From: Pseudomonadota bacterium
GTDB taxonomy: Bacteria > Pseudomonadota > Gammaproteobacteria > Arenicellales > Arenicellaceae
Reading direction: 5' to 3'
Assembly: GCA_018660405.1 (NCBI GenBank)
Contig: JABJKL010000246.1
Coordinates: forward strand, 1-7,356
DNA length: 7,356 nucleotides
Shown here: one piece after another, positions 1 to 5,910 of the stretch
Layout: every line of letters begins with the position of its first letter
How positions within the stretch are numbered: the first letter of the stretch is position 1
Notes under the pieces: model-generated
Database searches by the model: none
What the model was told of the DNA's origin: nothing
What the model saw: only the letters and a program-made list of their open reading frames with translations
Translations under genes and position numbers: made by a program

Positions 1-419
1 AGTCGACAAAGAAGTTCGTTGCCCGCGGCCAGCCCCAGCATTATGTTGGCTGAAGATAATTCGTAGCGTTCCGCTGCGGCGAGCAGGGCAGGGACCATAA
101 CCACACCCGAGTGAACCGGCCCGCCTTCAAAGGTATCATCAAAATCTTCGCCGTGCGCCGCTGTGCCATTAACCAAAGCGGCACTGGATACGGATACCCG
201 TAAGTCATGTCCAATTATTGTGTGATCACCCGATTCTGACGCATCGATCACTGCCATCACATAGTCTTTGCTACGCGCTGCAATACACAGGCCGATTACG
301 TCGACCAGAATATCGCTATTCTTTGCCAGAGTGTCGGCAGACAGATTTGAAGGAACAAGACCTGCACCCCAGTCACCGAGTCTTTGTGAAATGCTGTTAT
401 CGTTTTTTGACGTTGGCAT
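1..419 (-). CDS. MmgE/PrpD family protein, N-terminal part (runs off left edge)
   Basis: Codes for the first 139 residues of a family that includes 2-methylcitrate dehydratase (PrpD), cis-aconitate decarboxylase and iminodisuccinate epimerase, which are cytoplasmic enzymes acting on small carboxylic acids. The key sign is the motif HGEDFDDTFEGGPVHSG at residues 89-105, preceded by an alanine-rich helix (ALVNGTAAHG). By alignment with human cis-aconitate decarboxylase (Asp93, Thr97, His103), the active-site residues here should be Asp92, Thr96 and His103, with one extra residue before the histidine. The N-terminal LGDWGAGL segment and the Leu/Ala-rich tail (ALLAAAERYEL) also fit the family's helical domain. 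The usual length is about 450 residues, so roughly two thirds lies outside the window. The ATG at 419 is the only reasonable start, because an in-frame stop lies just upstream; no strong Shine-Dalgarno is visible. It begins 33 bases after tctA ends, so it is probably the fourth gene of that operon. The exact substrate is unknown. Confidence 0.9.
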   Translation of the reverse strand, partial: MPTSKNDNSISQRLGDWGAGLVPSNLSADTLAKNSDILVDVIGLCIAARSKDYVMAVIDASESGDHTIIGHDLRVSVSSAALVNGTAAHGEDFDDTFEGGPVHSGVVMVPALLAAAERYELSSANIMLGLAAGNELLCR

Positions 420-452
420 GGTCAGATTCTGGCATTTTTACTAACTTAATCA

Positions 453-1949
453 CTATCCTTGTGGACCATTATCCTTTCGAAATAGCGCATGAATAAACCG
501 TTTGGAAAGTGATCCAATAATAAATATTGTTGCCAGCGATAATAACACCAGAGAAATCCTGTCATCGACAAAAATACCGAGATCATCACCTGACAATACC
601 AGTGATCGGCGAAAATTACTTTCAATCATAAAGCCGAGAACAAGCCCGAGCACGGTCGGTAAAAAGGGAAATTTTAATAAGCGCATAAAAAACCCAATAC
701 ACCCTGCAAACAGCATGATTGAGAGATCAAACAGACTATTATTGATTGAATAAATTCCAGACATGATCAATGCGAAGATAAAGGCATTGAGGTATGGACG
801 TGGCCGATTCACCATCCAGATACAGGCGGGCATTATTGCCATACCAATGAACAGCAGAGATATGGCCGCAATAAACAGCCCGGCATACAGGTTCTGAATG
901 ATATCCCCTGATTGAGTAAACAACAGTGGGCCGGGCACCAGGCCATGAATCAAAAAACCACCTAATAAAATCGCGGTGGAATTAGAGCCCGGTATACCAA
1001 AACTCAACAAGGGAACCAGCGCCGTTTCCGCCACTGTATTGTTTGCCGTTTCGGGTGCCGCAATGCCTTCCGGGGAGCCGTGGCCGAATTCACTTTTAAA
1101 CCTGGACCATCGCTTCGCCTCGTTGTAAGACATGAACGAGGCAACGGTACCGCCAGCGCCGGGCATTACTCCTTCAAACCCACCTAATATCCCGCCGATA
1201 GCTTGTGGCAGGACGAGTCTTTTTTTCAGTTTGTTGTCAGGGAAGCGAATTCTTGGTGCAGTTTTTACCCTGGCATCATCCAACTTTGAGGCCTGCACTA
1301 ACAATTCGCTCATGGCAAATAATCCCACCATGATCAGAATCGGTTTGATGCCTGACAATAGTTCTGAACTGCCAAAGGTAAAGCGACTTATGCCTGAAAC
1401 CGGGTCCGTGCCGATGGTCGCAATCATCAGTCCCAGCACAGCGGCAATCAGTCCTTTCACTAGCGATTCTCCAGACAAGCTGACAATAACGCTCAGGCCG
1501 AGAACGCCCAGGGCAAAGTATGCGGGGGGCGTAAATGCCAGTGCTACACTGGCCAAAGGCTTGCTGAGCATCACTAATAAAAACAAACCAAACAGACTTC
1601 CGATAACGCCGGAATACAAGGATATGCCCAAGGCAAGACCGGCCTTGCCTTGCCGGTTCATCTCGTATCCATCGGTTACCGTGGCAGCGGCGGCATTGGT
1701 GCCCGGTGTGCGTATCAGTATCGCCGGTATCGATCCGCCATATTCCGCACCAACATAGGTTGACGCCAGTAACACGATAGCCGTGGAGGGCTGCAGTGCG
1801 TATGTAAACGGCAACAACAGAGCCATGGTAATGGAAGGAGAGATGCCCGGCATGGCTCCGCCAATGATTCCCCAAACCACCCCAAGTGTTGCCGCCAGTA
1901 TCAAATTGATATCTGAAAAGTGAGATAAAAGTGAAAGTAGGGCGTCCAT
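453..1949 (-). CDS. tctA: TctA: large membrane subunit of a tripartite tricarboxylate (TTT) transporter
   Basis: An inner-membrane permease of 498 residues, the usual TctA size, very hydrophobic throughout with about a dozen predicted helices. It moves a carboxylate-type solute delivered by the periplasmic TctC protein, driven by an ion gradient. Both halves carry the family's repeated signatures. Residues 30-39 are GGAMPGISPS, followed by YVGAEYGGSIPAIL (65-78) and TPGTNAAAATVTDGYEMNRQG (81-101). In the second half come FEGVMPGAGGTVASF (258-272), PEGIAAPETANNTVAETA (293-310) and FGIPGSNSTAILLGG (317-331). These PG-rich re-entrant motifs are diagnostic. The start at 1949 gives the normal N-terminus but has no Shine-Dalgarno; the preceding 70 bases are 87% AT and contain a 15-base direct repeat. 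It follows tctB and precedes the MmgE/PrpD gene by 33 bases. The substrate (citrate, tartrate, other carboxylates) cannot be told from TctA alone. Confidence 0.96.
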   Translation of the reverse strand: MDALLSLLSHFSDINLILAATLGVVWGIIGGAMPGISPSITMALLLPFTYALQPSTAIVLLASTYVGAEYGGSIPAILIRTPGTNAAAATVTDGYEMNRQGKAGLALGISLYSGVIGSLFGLFLLVMLSKPLASVALAFTPPAYFALGVLGLSVIVSLSGESLVKGLIAAVLGLMIATIGTDPVSGISRFTFGSSELLSGIKPILIMVGLFAMSELLVQASKLDDARVKTAPRIRFPDNKLKKRLVLPQAIGGILGGFEGVMPGAGGTVASFMSYNEAKRWSRFKSEFGHGSPEGIAAPETANNTVAETALVPLLSFGIPGSNSTAILLGGFLIHGLVPGPLLFTQSGDIIQNLYAGLFIAAISLLFIGMAIMPACIWMVNRPRPYLNAFIFALIMSGIYSINNSLFDLSIMLFAGCIGFFMRLLKFPFLPTVLGLVLGFMIESNFRRSLVLSGDDLGIFVDDRISLVLLSLATIFIIGSLSKRFIHALFRKDNGPQG

Positions 1950-2019
1950 AGTTAGTTAAATAGTTAATTTAAAAGATAATTAAATAGTTAATTTTAAAAA
2001 TTAATTAAAAAGCTACCTT
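1950..2019. repeat. AT-rich tctB-tctA gap with a 15-base direct repeat (24-base period)
   Basis: The gap between the tctB stop and the tctA start is 70 bases with only 9 G/C. TTAAATAGTTAATTT occurs at 1956-1970 and again, identically, at 1980-1994, a period of 24 bases. A degraded continuation (AATTAATTAAAAAG) follows. Both copies are followed by an A-run (read on the plus strand). In the transcribed direction the gap is an A/U-rich, weakly structured leader in front of tctA, and it has no Shine-Dalgarno within 15 bases of the start codon. It could be a translation enhancer, an internal promoter with UP-like tracts, or simple slippage expansion. The repeat is seen directly; the function is unknown. 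Confidence 0.8.
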
Positions 2020-2484
2020 CTAAAAAATCCCTGAAGGCATGGGGACATCCAGCAGTAGAACAAATATCGCCCAAAGAGTCCCGGCTCCAACGGATGCGAT
2101 AGCCGCAAGATGCCAGTTGGCAGATGCGCCTTGATAGACCGCCACCAGCGCCAGCAAAATGGCAATGGACAGGGCATAGCCCAGTGTTTTTACCAGCAAA
2201 AGATATCCCACGCCTAAACAGAGCAGCCCAAAAGCGCGCAGTATGCGTCTGCCCTGGCCGTGCCATTCGTTTGTTTCCAGTCTGTTGGATTTTATGGAGC
2301 GGTACAGAGCCTGCGCGCAAAGAATGAGCCCGAGCGAAATCATCAAACCGCCTAAAATTTTCGGCAGACCGGCTGGACCGACGCTATCCGCTAGTGCGCT
2401 GGATCTCAGATTTAATGACAGAAAAAAATATAGGCTGCCCGTTACAACGGCGGCCAGTCCTCCAACGAAATCCCTGGAAAACAT
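2020..2484 (-). CDS. tctB: TctB: small membrane subunit of the TTT transporter
   Basis: A 154-residue inner-membrane protein with about four hydrophobic segments (roughly residues 8-26, 41-61, 82-115 as a long or paired segment, and 125-147). This is the usual size and layout of TctB, the poorly conserved small partner of TctA. Family marks are DSVGPAGLPK at residues 33-42, corresponding to the common D-x-V-G-P-x-x-x-P pattern after the first helix, and the C-terminal FVLLLDVPMPSG at 141-152, corresponding to F-x-x-L-L-x-V-x-L-P-x-G. A clear Shine-Dalgarno (GAGGA, minus strand, 2491-2495) lies 6 bases before the ATG. It starts 27 bases after the tctC stop and is followed by the 70-base AT-rich gap before tctA. 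The identification rests on both the motifs and the position between tctC and tctA. Confidence 0.93.
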   Translation of the reverse strand: MFSRDFVGGLAAVVTGSLYFFLSLNLRSSALADSVGPAGLPKILGGLMISLGLILCAQALYRSIKSNRLETNEWHGQGRRILRAFGLLCLGVGYLLLVKTLGYALSIAILLALVAVYQGASANWHLAAIASVGAGTLWAIFVLLLDVPMPSGIF

Positions 2485-2490
2485 TCCGTA

Positions 2491-2495
2491 TCCTC
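2491..2495 (-). promoter_or_regulatory. Ribosome binding site of tctB
   Basis: Reads GAGGA on the minus strand, 6 bases before the tctB ATG at 2484. It is a clear site, in contrast to tctC and tctA, which have no comparable one. It confirms the tctB start. Confidence 0.75.
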
Positions 2496-2511
2496 GGGTT
2501 ATTTTATTTGT

Positions 2512-3465
2512 TTATTCGATAATACCTGCATTACGCAGATAATCTTCCGTTTCAGCAACAAAATCTGCGATGAAGTCTTTATATTCGATGTACCCGAGAT
2601 AATCAGGGCGCAAATTGTCCGCTGTATATGATTCCTTATATTCTGGGTTGTTAAGTACTGCCTGAATCGCCTGTTCCCATTGATCAATAATTTCCGGTGC
2701 CAGGCCTTTGGGGGCGGCAATCCCTCTAAACTTGCGAACAACGACATCGTATCCAAGTTCTTGCACCGTAGGCAGGTCAGGAAACTGTGATAAGCGGCGA
2801 TCACTAAAGGTTGCCAGCAGCCTTAAACTGCCAGCTTGCAGTTGCGAATTCAACTCCTGTGCCTCACCAACACCGATATCCAGCGTTCCATTGAGCACAT
2901 TGATCATTAAATCGCCTCCCCCCTCATGACTAATCACTGCCGCATTGACCCCGGTTGCACTTTTTAGTCGTTCCAGCGCCTGCCGTTCCAGAGAGGCGGG
3001 GTTGGCCGCGCCCCAGATACCACGAGAATCGCGGGCTTTATCCAGCACCTCCTTCAGGGTTTGATAGGGACTGTTGGCAGCAGTGTAGATCAGCTCTGGA
3101 TCAGTAAACAGATTAACTATTGGGTCTACATCTTTGTCTGTAAATGTGGGTCTGGATAGCAGCGAGGTATAAATAAAAGTTGGCGTAGTCGCATAAAATG
3201 TTGAACCGTCGGGCGTTGAATTTGCTAATTCGGCAATGGCCGCCGCACCGGAGCCACCGGTTATGTTTTTGATGACGATATTGACTCCCAATTCCGGTGT
3301 CAGGTATCGAGACAACAGCCGCAAAAATACGTCGCTACCCCCGCCCGGTCTTGAATGGGTAATAATCGTAATCGTTTTGAGTGGGTAGTTCTGAGAATAT
3401 GCTGAAAGGCTGACAATGAGCAAAAGCAAGGGCAACACAATTGTTCTTATTAGTATCGATTTCAT
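2512..3465 (-). CDS. tctC: TctC/Bug family periplasmic solute-binding protein of the TTT transporter
   Basis: A 317-residue exported protein that captures the substrate in the periplasm and passes it to TctA-TctB. Residues 1-24 form a classic Sec signal peptide: Lys2/Arg7, a run of Leu/Ile, then a likely cut after SAYS. The mature part opens with NYPLKTITII and the THSRPGGGSDVFLR segment (37-49), the Bug hallmark (P-G-G-x-x-D) that binds a carboxylate group. Further family marks are ITGGSGAAAIAEL (68-80), DGSTFYATTPTF (86-97), LNGTLDIGVG (191-200), FPDLPTVQELGYDV (228-241) and RGIAAPKGLAPEIID (247-261). Typical Bug proteins are about 320 residues, so this one is complete. It is the first gene of the operon; tctB starts 27 bases on. 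No strong Shine-Dalgarno precedes the ATG (only a weak GGGT). Known Bug ligands include citrate, aspartate, glutamate, nicotinate and terephthalate; the ligand here is not predictable by eye. Confidence 0.95.
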   Translation of the reverse strand: MKSILIRTIVLPLLLLIVSLSAYSQNYPLKTITIITHSRPGGGSDVFLRLLSRYLTPELGVNIVIKNITGGSGAAAIAELANSTPDGSTFYATTPTFIYTSLLSRPTFTDKDVDPIVNLFTDPELIYTAANSPYQTLKEVLDKARDSRGIWGAANPASLERQALERLKSATGVNAAVISHEGGGDLMINVLNGTLDIGVGEAQELNSQLQAGSLRLLATFSDRRLSQFPDLPTVQELGYDVVVRKFRGIAAPKGLAPEIIDQWEQAIQAVLNNPEYKESYTADNLRPDYLGYIEYKDFIADFVAETEDYLRNAGIIE

Positions 3466-3765
3466 GAATAGACCCGAGGTTTTTTAATTTGTCAGCCAGA
3501 TTATTGTAGTGTAACGCCATCGACAACCGAATTAAGTATATTACAAAGTCTGGTCGGGTTCCGTGCAGTGGCTCATTGGACTGTGCTTTCACACCCATAC
3601 CCCGTGGGCAGAAACCAAAGTATTCTTGCAGGTGACTGCCAGTGTATTGCTGGTAATTCTGACTATAGATATTTATCGGATATTAAGATGGTCATGGCAG
3701 GCGAGCAAACGTCTAATAATTTGATATAAAGCCAGTTTACTACGGGCGTTGTTCGTTAAACCGCT

Positions 3766-3794
3766 TTGATAAACAATGATTGACGATTTAAGAT
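3766..3794 (+). promoter_or_regulatory. Candidate sigma-70-type promoter for the Rossmann-protein gene
   Basis: TTGATA (3766-3771, 5 of 6 matches to TTGACA) is followed after exactly 17 bases by TAAGAT (3789-3794, 4 of 6 matches to TATAAT). Transcription would begin around 3801, giving a leader of about 25 bases that includes the strong ribosome site. Spacing and position are good but the -10 is imperfect, so this is an inference. Confidence 0.45.
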
Positions 3795-3809
3795 ACGCCA
3801 TTCAACTCT

Positions 3810-3814
3810 GGAGG
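3810..3814 (+). promoter_or_regulatory. Ribosome binding site (GGAGG) that fixes the ATG at 3825
   Basis: A perfect GGAGG core lies 10 bases before the ATG at 3825. It matters because it confirms that the hydrophobic N-terminal segment is truly part of the protein and is not an artefact of choosing a start too far upstream. Confidence 0.85.
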
Positions 3815-3824
3815 ATAACTAATA

Positions 3825-4565
3825 ATGAACTTCTTAAATAACGATACAAAGCGTACTTTTCGACAACTCCTGGTATCAGGTCTGCTCATTTTGATTGGGG
3901 CAGTCGCCGCTCCCAGCCTGGTATCTGCGGAAACCATCGCAGTGATCGGCACGGGCAATGTCGGCGGTGCCTTGGGGCCGCAGTTCGCCAAGATCGGCCA
4001 CGACGTGATCTATGGATCGCGTGAACCCGCGCGGGAAGATGTGCAGGCGCTTGTATCCCAAACCAGTGGCAATGCGACCGCTAAATTACCAATGGAGGCT
4101 GTTGCCGAAGCCGACATTGTTGTTATCGCGACAAAGTGGGCCGATACCGAAGTGGCGCTCAAGAGTCTCGGCGATTTGTCGGGCAAAATTATTCTCGACC
4201 CGACCAATGCCGTGCGTGTTGATGAATCCGGAATACGCCATCATGCTGTTGAAACATCGACAGCACAGATGATTCAGGATTGGGCGCCGAATGCGATGGT
4301 CGTCAAGGCTTTCAATACGCTCGGATCTGGAACGATGGCTGATCCAGCCAGCGCAGGTGGTCCGATGACGATTCCGATAGCGGGTAATGATGCAGCAGCC
4401 AAAACCGTGATTTCCGGGCTAGTGACGGGCATTGGTTTCGAGGTGGTTGATATGGGAGATATCACAGCCGCCCACGCAATCGAACAGATGCTGATCGTGC
4501 GCGGTAACGCCGCCGTTCTGGGTTCGCGTTTTAACTACTACTTCCGACCGGTACCACAAAACTAG
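3825..4565 (+). CDS. Exported NADP-binding Rossmann protein, F420-reductase-like (Fno) family
   Basis: A 246-residue protein. Residues 1-35 look like an export signal: a polar start with TKRTFRQLL (8-16, a Lys-Arg variant of the twin-arginine motif), a hydrophobic stretch (15-29) and a VSA cut site at 33-35. The Rossmann fold begins at once: TIAVIGTGNVGGAL (37-50) is beta-1 with the G-x-G-x-x-G loop (Gly42, Gly44, Gly47). YGSREP (63-68) supplies Ser65/Arg66, equivalent to the 2'-phosphate-binding Ser/Arg of Fno, hence NADP(H) preference. Later marks are IVVIATKW, VVKAFNTLGSGTMADP, an IAGNDAAAKTVISGLV block and GFEVVDMGDITAAHAIE, all typical of the NADPH-dependent F420 reductase/oxidoreductase family. 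Because most proteobacteria lack F420, the true partner is probably another flavin, quinone or small molecule. It stands alone, with its own putative promoter, strong ribosome site and terminator. What is odd is the signal on a normally cytoplasmic fold. Family assignment is firm; the reaction is unknown. Confidence 0.88.
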   Translation: MNFLNNDTKRTFRQLLVSGLLILIGAVAAPSLVSAETIAVIGTGNVGGALGPQFAKIGHDVIYGSREPAREDVQALVSQTSGNATAKLPMEAVAEADIVVIATKWADTEVALKSLGDLSGKIILDPTNAVRVDESGIRHHAVETSTAQMIQDWAPNAMVVKAFNTLGSGTMADPASAGGPMTIPIAGNDAAAKTVISGLVTGIGFEVVDMGDITAAHAIEQMLIVRGNAAVLGSRFNYYFRPVPQN

Positions 4566-4655
4566 CAAGTGCAGGAACCGTGTTAGGAACAGGCGACTTG
4601 TTACTGTTCATTGTGGTAGGCTTTGATAGCAGTTTTACCAACACGAATTATAAAG

Positions 4656-4687
4656 AAGCCCTGGCACGGAAATGCCGGGGCTTTTTT
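4656..4687 (+). terminator. Rho-independent terminator after the Rossmann-protein gene
   Basis: AAGCCCTGGCA (4656-4666) pairs with TGCCGGGGCTT (4673-4683) through a CGGAAA loop, with a single G-T wobble, and a run of six T (4682-4687) overlaps the end of the stem. It lies about 90 bases after the stop at 4565. On the minus strand the hairpin is followed by CTTCTTTATAAT, a poorer U-tract. The same structure could therefore also slow or stop transcripts of the convergent DUF6152-type gene, which ends at 4746. Confidence 0.88.
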
Positions 4688-4745
4688 ATGACTGAACGCT
4701 TTGTTAAACGTAGTTGAACAAGCAGTTCTGTTGCTCGTTAGATGG

Positions 4746-5774
4746 TTAATAAGCTAGAGGTTTTTGGCAATCGACCTCAATAAATTCGTAGTCTTTTTCG
4801 GCGTATTTCCCCCAGCTTATAGTCCAGGGTGCGGTTAAGTGTCCGGGGTCAGTAGCGACCAACTCCAGTGCAAGAACTGCCCGCCCGTCTGCCGTGTCAT
4901 TGCGATAATAAGTCTCAATCGTGCTTGTCTGATTCGTTAACAAATTACCATTAGTTGCTACAAGGTTCGGTAATAAATGGGACGATTCAATGGTTAAATT
5001 TTGCCCCTCATAGCGAGCGATCGATTGGCCAAGATGAGTATGCTCGCCACCGGCCAGGTCACGATCGTCGAAATAAATTGTTCGCACGCCGCCATATTCC
5101 TCGTAGGAAATAACCAGGTGGTCGTCATATTGTTCTATTCGAACAGGGTGTGGCGTAAATCCTGCCTGACGAATCAGTCCGGGAGGTTCGCATTGAACTT
5201 GCGGGTCATTCTTCGCGTCAAATTCCGCCTGTAAAGCAGCGCCAACTTCGTTCAACGGTAGCGGCGGAACATTTTTTATGGGTGGGCCAACACGACCAGT
5301 AGACTCGCCTGTCCAGGCACCTGTGAAGTTAGGTAATCCATTCTCCAGCTGTAAAGGCATATTATAGACAGCTACTGGTATTATCTGCTCCCCACCGGGT
5401 TCTCCTAATACGACACCTGTGTCTGGATCAACGAAAACCAATTCTCCGGTCGAAACCATTGGCGAGCCGTTACGTGATGAACTACCCGTTACCCGAATAA
5501 AATCGCCCTTAACAAGCGTGTTTCTATCCCAGCCTCGGCGACGCATGCCATTGGCTGCACCCCCTTCGGTTACCCAGCGCGTCACTTCACCATTCTTATC
5601 GCTTACATCGAACCACACGGTTACGTGCGGATTAGTGAATTTCATTTCTTCAACATAGCCTTCAACTGTAATGATGTCATTGGTAAAGGTGGCAGCAAAC
5701 GAATGATGCGCGTAGGTAGGTGTCGTGCTTAGCGCTGCACCTAGAATGATATTGATAGCAATTATTTTTAACAT
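4746..5774 (-). CDS. Secreted DUF6152-type protein with a second C-terminal domain
   Basis: 342 residues of unknown function, exported. Residues 1-22 are a clean Sec signal ending PTYA, so the mature protein should begin HHSFAATF. Residues 23-115 match the DUF6152 pattern as I know it: HHSF, then VEGYVEEMKFTNPHVTVWFDV (37-57), WVTEGGAANGMRRRGW (67-82) and KGDFIRVTGSSS (89-100), a small beta-barrel, OB-like layout. The C-terminal part (about 148-342) has NFTGAWTG, VQCEPPGLIRQAGF, GGVRTIYFDDRD, LGQSIARYEGQNLTIE and APWTISWGKY. It resembles secreted domains of unknown function in environmental bacteria that carry RTIYMDG and GHSVGRWEGDTLVV. Cys195 and Cys336 could form a disulfide. An earlier GTG at 5858 is in frame but adds 28 residues that would bury the signal peptide, so the ATG at 5774 is preferred, although no good Shine-Dalgarno precedes it. 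It is the last gene of the right-hand minus-strand block and ends near the shared terminator. Confidence 0.82.
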   Translation of the reverse strand: MLKIIAINIILGAALSTTPTYAHHSFAATFTNDIITVEGYVEEMKFTNPHVTVWFDVSDKNGEVTRWVTEGGAANGMRRRGWDRNTLVKGDFIRVTGSSSRNGSPMVSTGELVFVDPDTGVVLGEPGGEQIIPVAVYNMPLQLENGLPNFTGAWTGESTGRVGPPIKNVPPLPLNEVGAALQAEFDAKNDPQVQCEPPGLIRQAGFTPHPVRIEQYDDHLVISYEEYGGVRTIYFDDRDLAGGEHTHLGQSIARYEGQNLTIESSHLLPNLVATNGNLLTNQTSTIETYYRNDTADGRAVLALELVATDPGHLTAPWTISWGKYAEKDYEFIEVDCQKPLAY

Positions 5775-5813
5775 GAACTTGATTTCGGTTTGTAGTCGGA
5801 GTGCGCGCCAGTA

Positions 5814-5840
5814 TCTATACTCAAGAAAATCGCATATCAA
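5814..5840 (-). promoter_or_regulatory. Weak candidate promoter for the DUF6152-type gene
   Basis: On the minus strand TTGATA (5835-5840) is followed after 15 bases by TATAGA (5814-5819), about 40 bases before the preferred ATG at 5774. The spacer is shorter than ideal and the -10 matches at 4 of 6 positions. If real, it would exclude the upstream GTG start at 5858. Confidence 0.28.
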
Positions 5841-5884
5841 TAGATTCAGACGCCTCACCGTTGTATTTGTCGGTTAGTTCTTAT

Positions 5885-5895
5885 TACCGACGGTA
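5885..5895. repeat. Short palindrome TACCGaCGGTA between two minus-strand genes
   Basis: An 11-base sequence that equals its reverse complement except for the central base. It lies 16 bases after the NodB-like gene stop and about 110 bases before the DUF6152-type start. It has no T-run and too small a loop for a terminator. It could be a protein-binding half-palindrome for the downstream gene, or chance. Confidence 0.35.
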
Positions 5896-5910
5896 GTCAC
5901 TTAAATTTAT

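Larger units (their letters stand above)
3466..3824. other. Divergent intergenic region between tctC and the Rossmann-protein gene
   Basis: 359 bases with no convincing gene: open frames here are short, lack ribosome sites and resemble no known protein. It should hold the control signals for both the minus-strand tct operon and the plus-strand gene. The rightward promoter near 3766-3794 and ribosome site at 3810-3814 are listed separately. Leftward, the best single element is a -10-like TACAAT (minus strand, 3503-3508) without a good -35 at proper distance; TATACT further upstream also lacks a partner. A weak inverted repeat CCAG-N7-CTGG lies at 3639-3653. No regulator gene is adjacent, so no operator could be assigned. 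Confidence 0.6.

Noticed and set aside
218..496. A 92-codon plus-strand frame
   Set aside because: Antisense to the MmgE/PrpD gene and the end of tctA; no ribosome site and no recognisable product.
1132..1758. A 208-codon open frame on the plus strand
   Set aside because: It is fully antisense to tctA, whose protein matches its family over its whole length. The frame gives a Pro/Thr/Ser-rich sequence with no recognisable domain and no ribosome site.
1276..1875. A 199-codon minus-strand frame inside tctA
   Set aside because: Out-of-frame shadow of tctA, rich in His/Arg/Cys/Trp with no family resemblance.
1956..1994. CRISPR-like interpretation of the 15-base direct repeat
   Set aside because: Only two copies, AT-only low-complexity units with a 9-base spacer, and no cas genes.
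3503..3508. TACAAT (minus strand) as the -10 of the tct operon promoter
   Set aside because: A good -10 on its own, but the nearest -35-like TTGTCG is only 12 bases away and the 17-base position holds TTCGGT; not enough for a separate feature.
3335..3598. An 87-codon minus-strand frame overlapping the tctC start and entering the divergent intergenic region
   Set aside because: Overlaps the tctC signal-peptide region in another frame, has no Shine-Dalgarno and resembles nothing.
3639..3653. CCAG-N7-CTGG inverted repeat in the divergent region as an operator
   Set aside because: Only four base pairs per arm, easily found by chance; no regulator gene nearby to match it to.
5775..5858. GTG start at 5858 extending the DUF6152-type protein by 28 residues
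   Set aside because: The extension would put a polar, aromatic/Arg-rich stretch before an otherwise perfect signal peptide starting at Met (5774), and it overlaps the candidate promoter.
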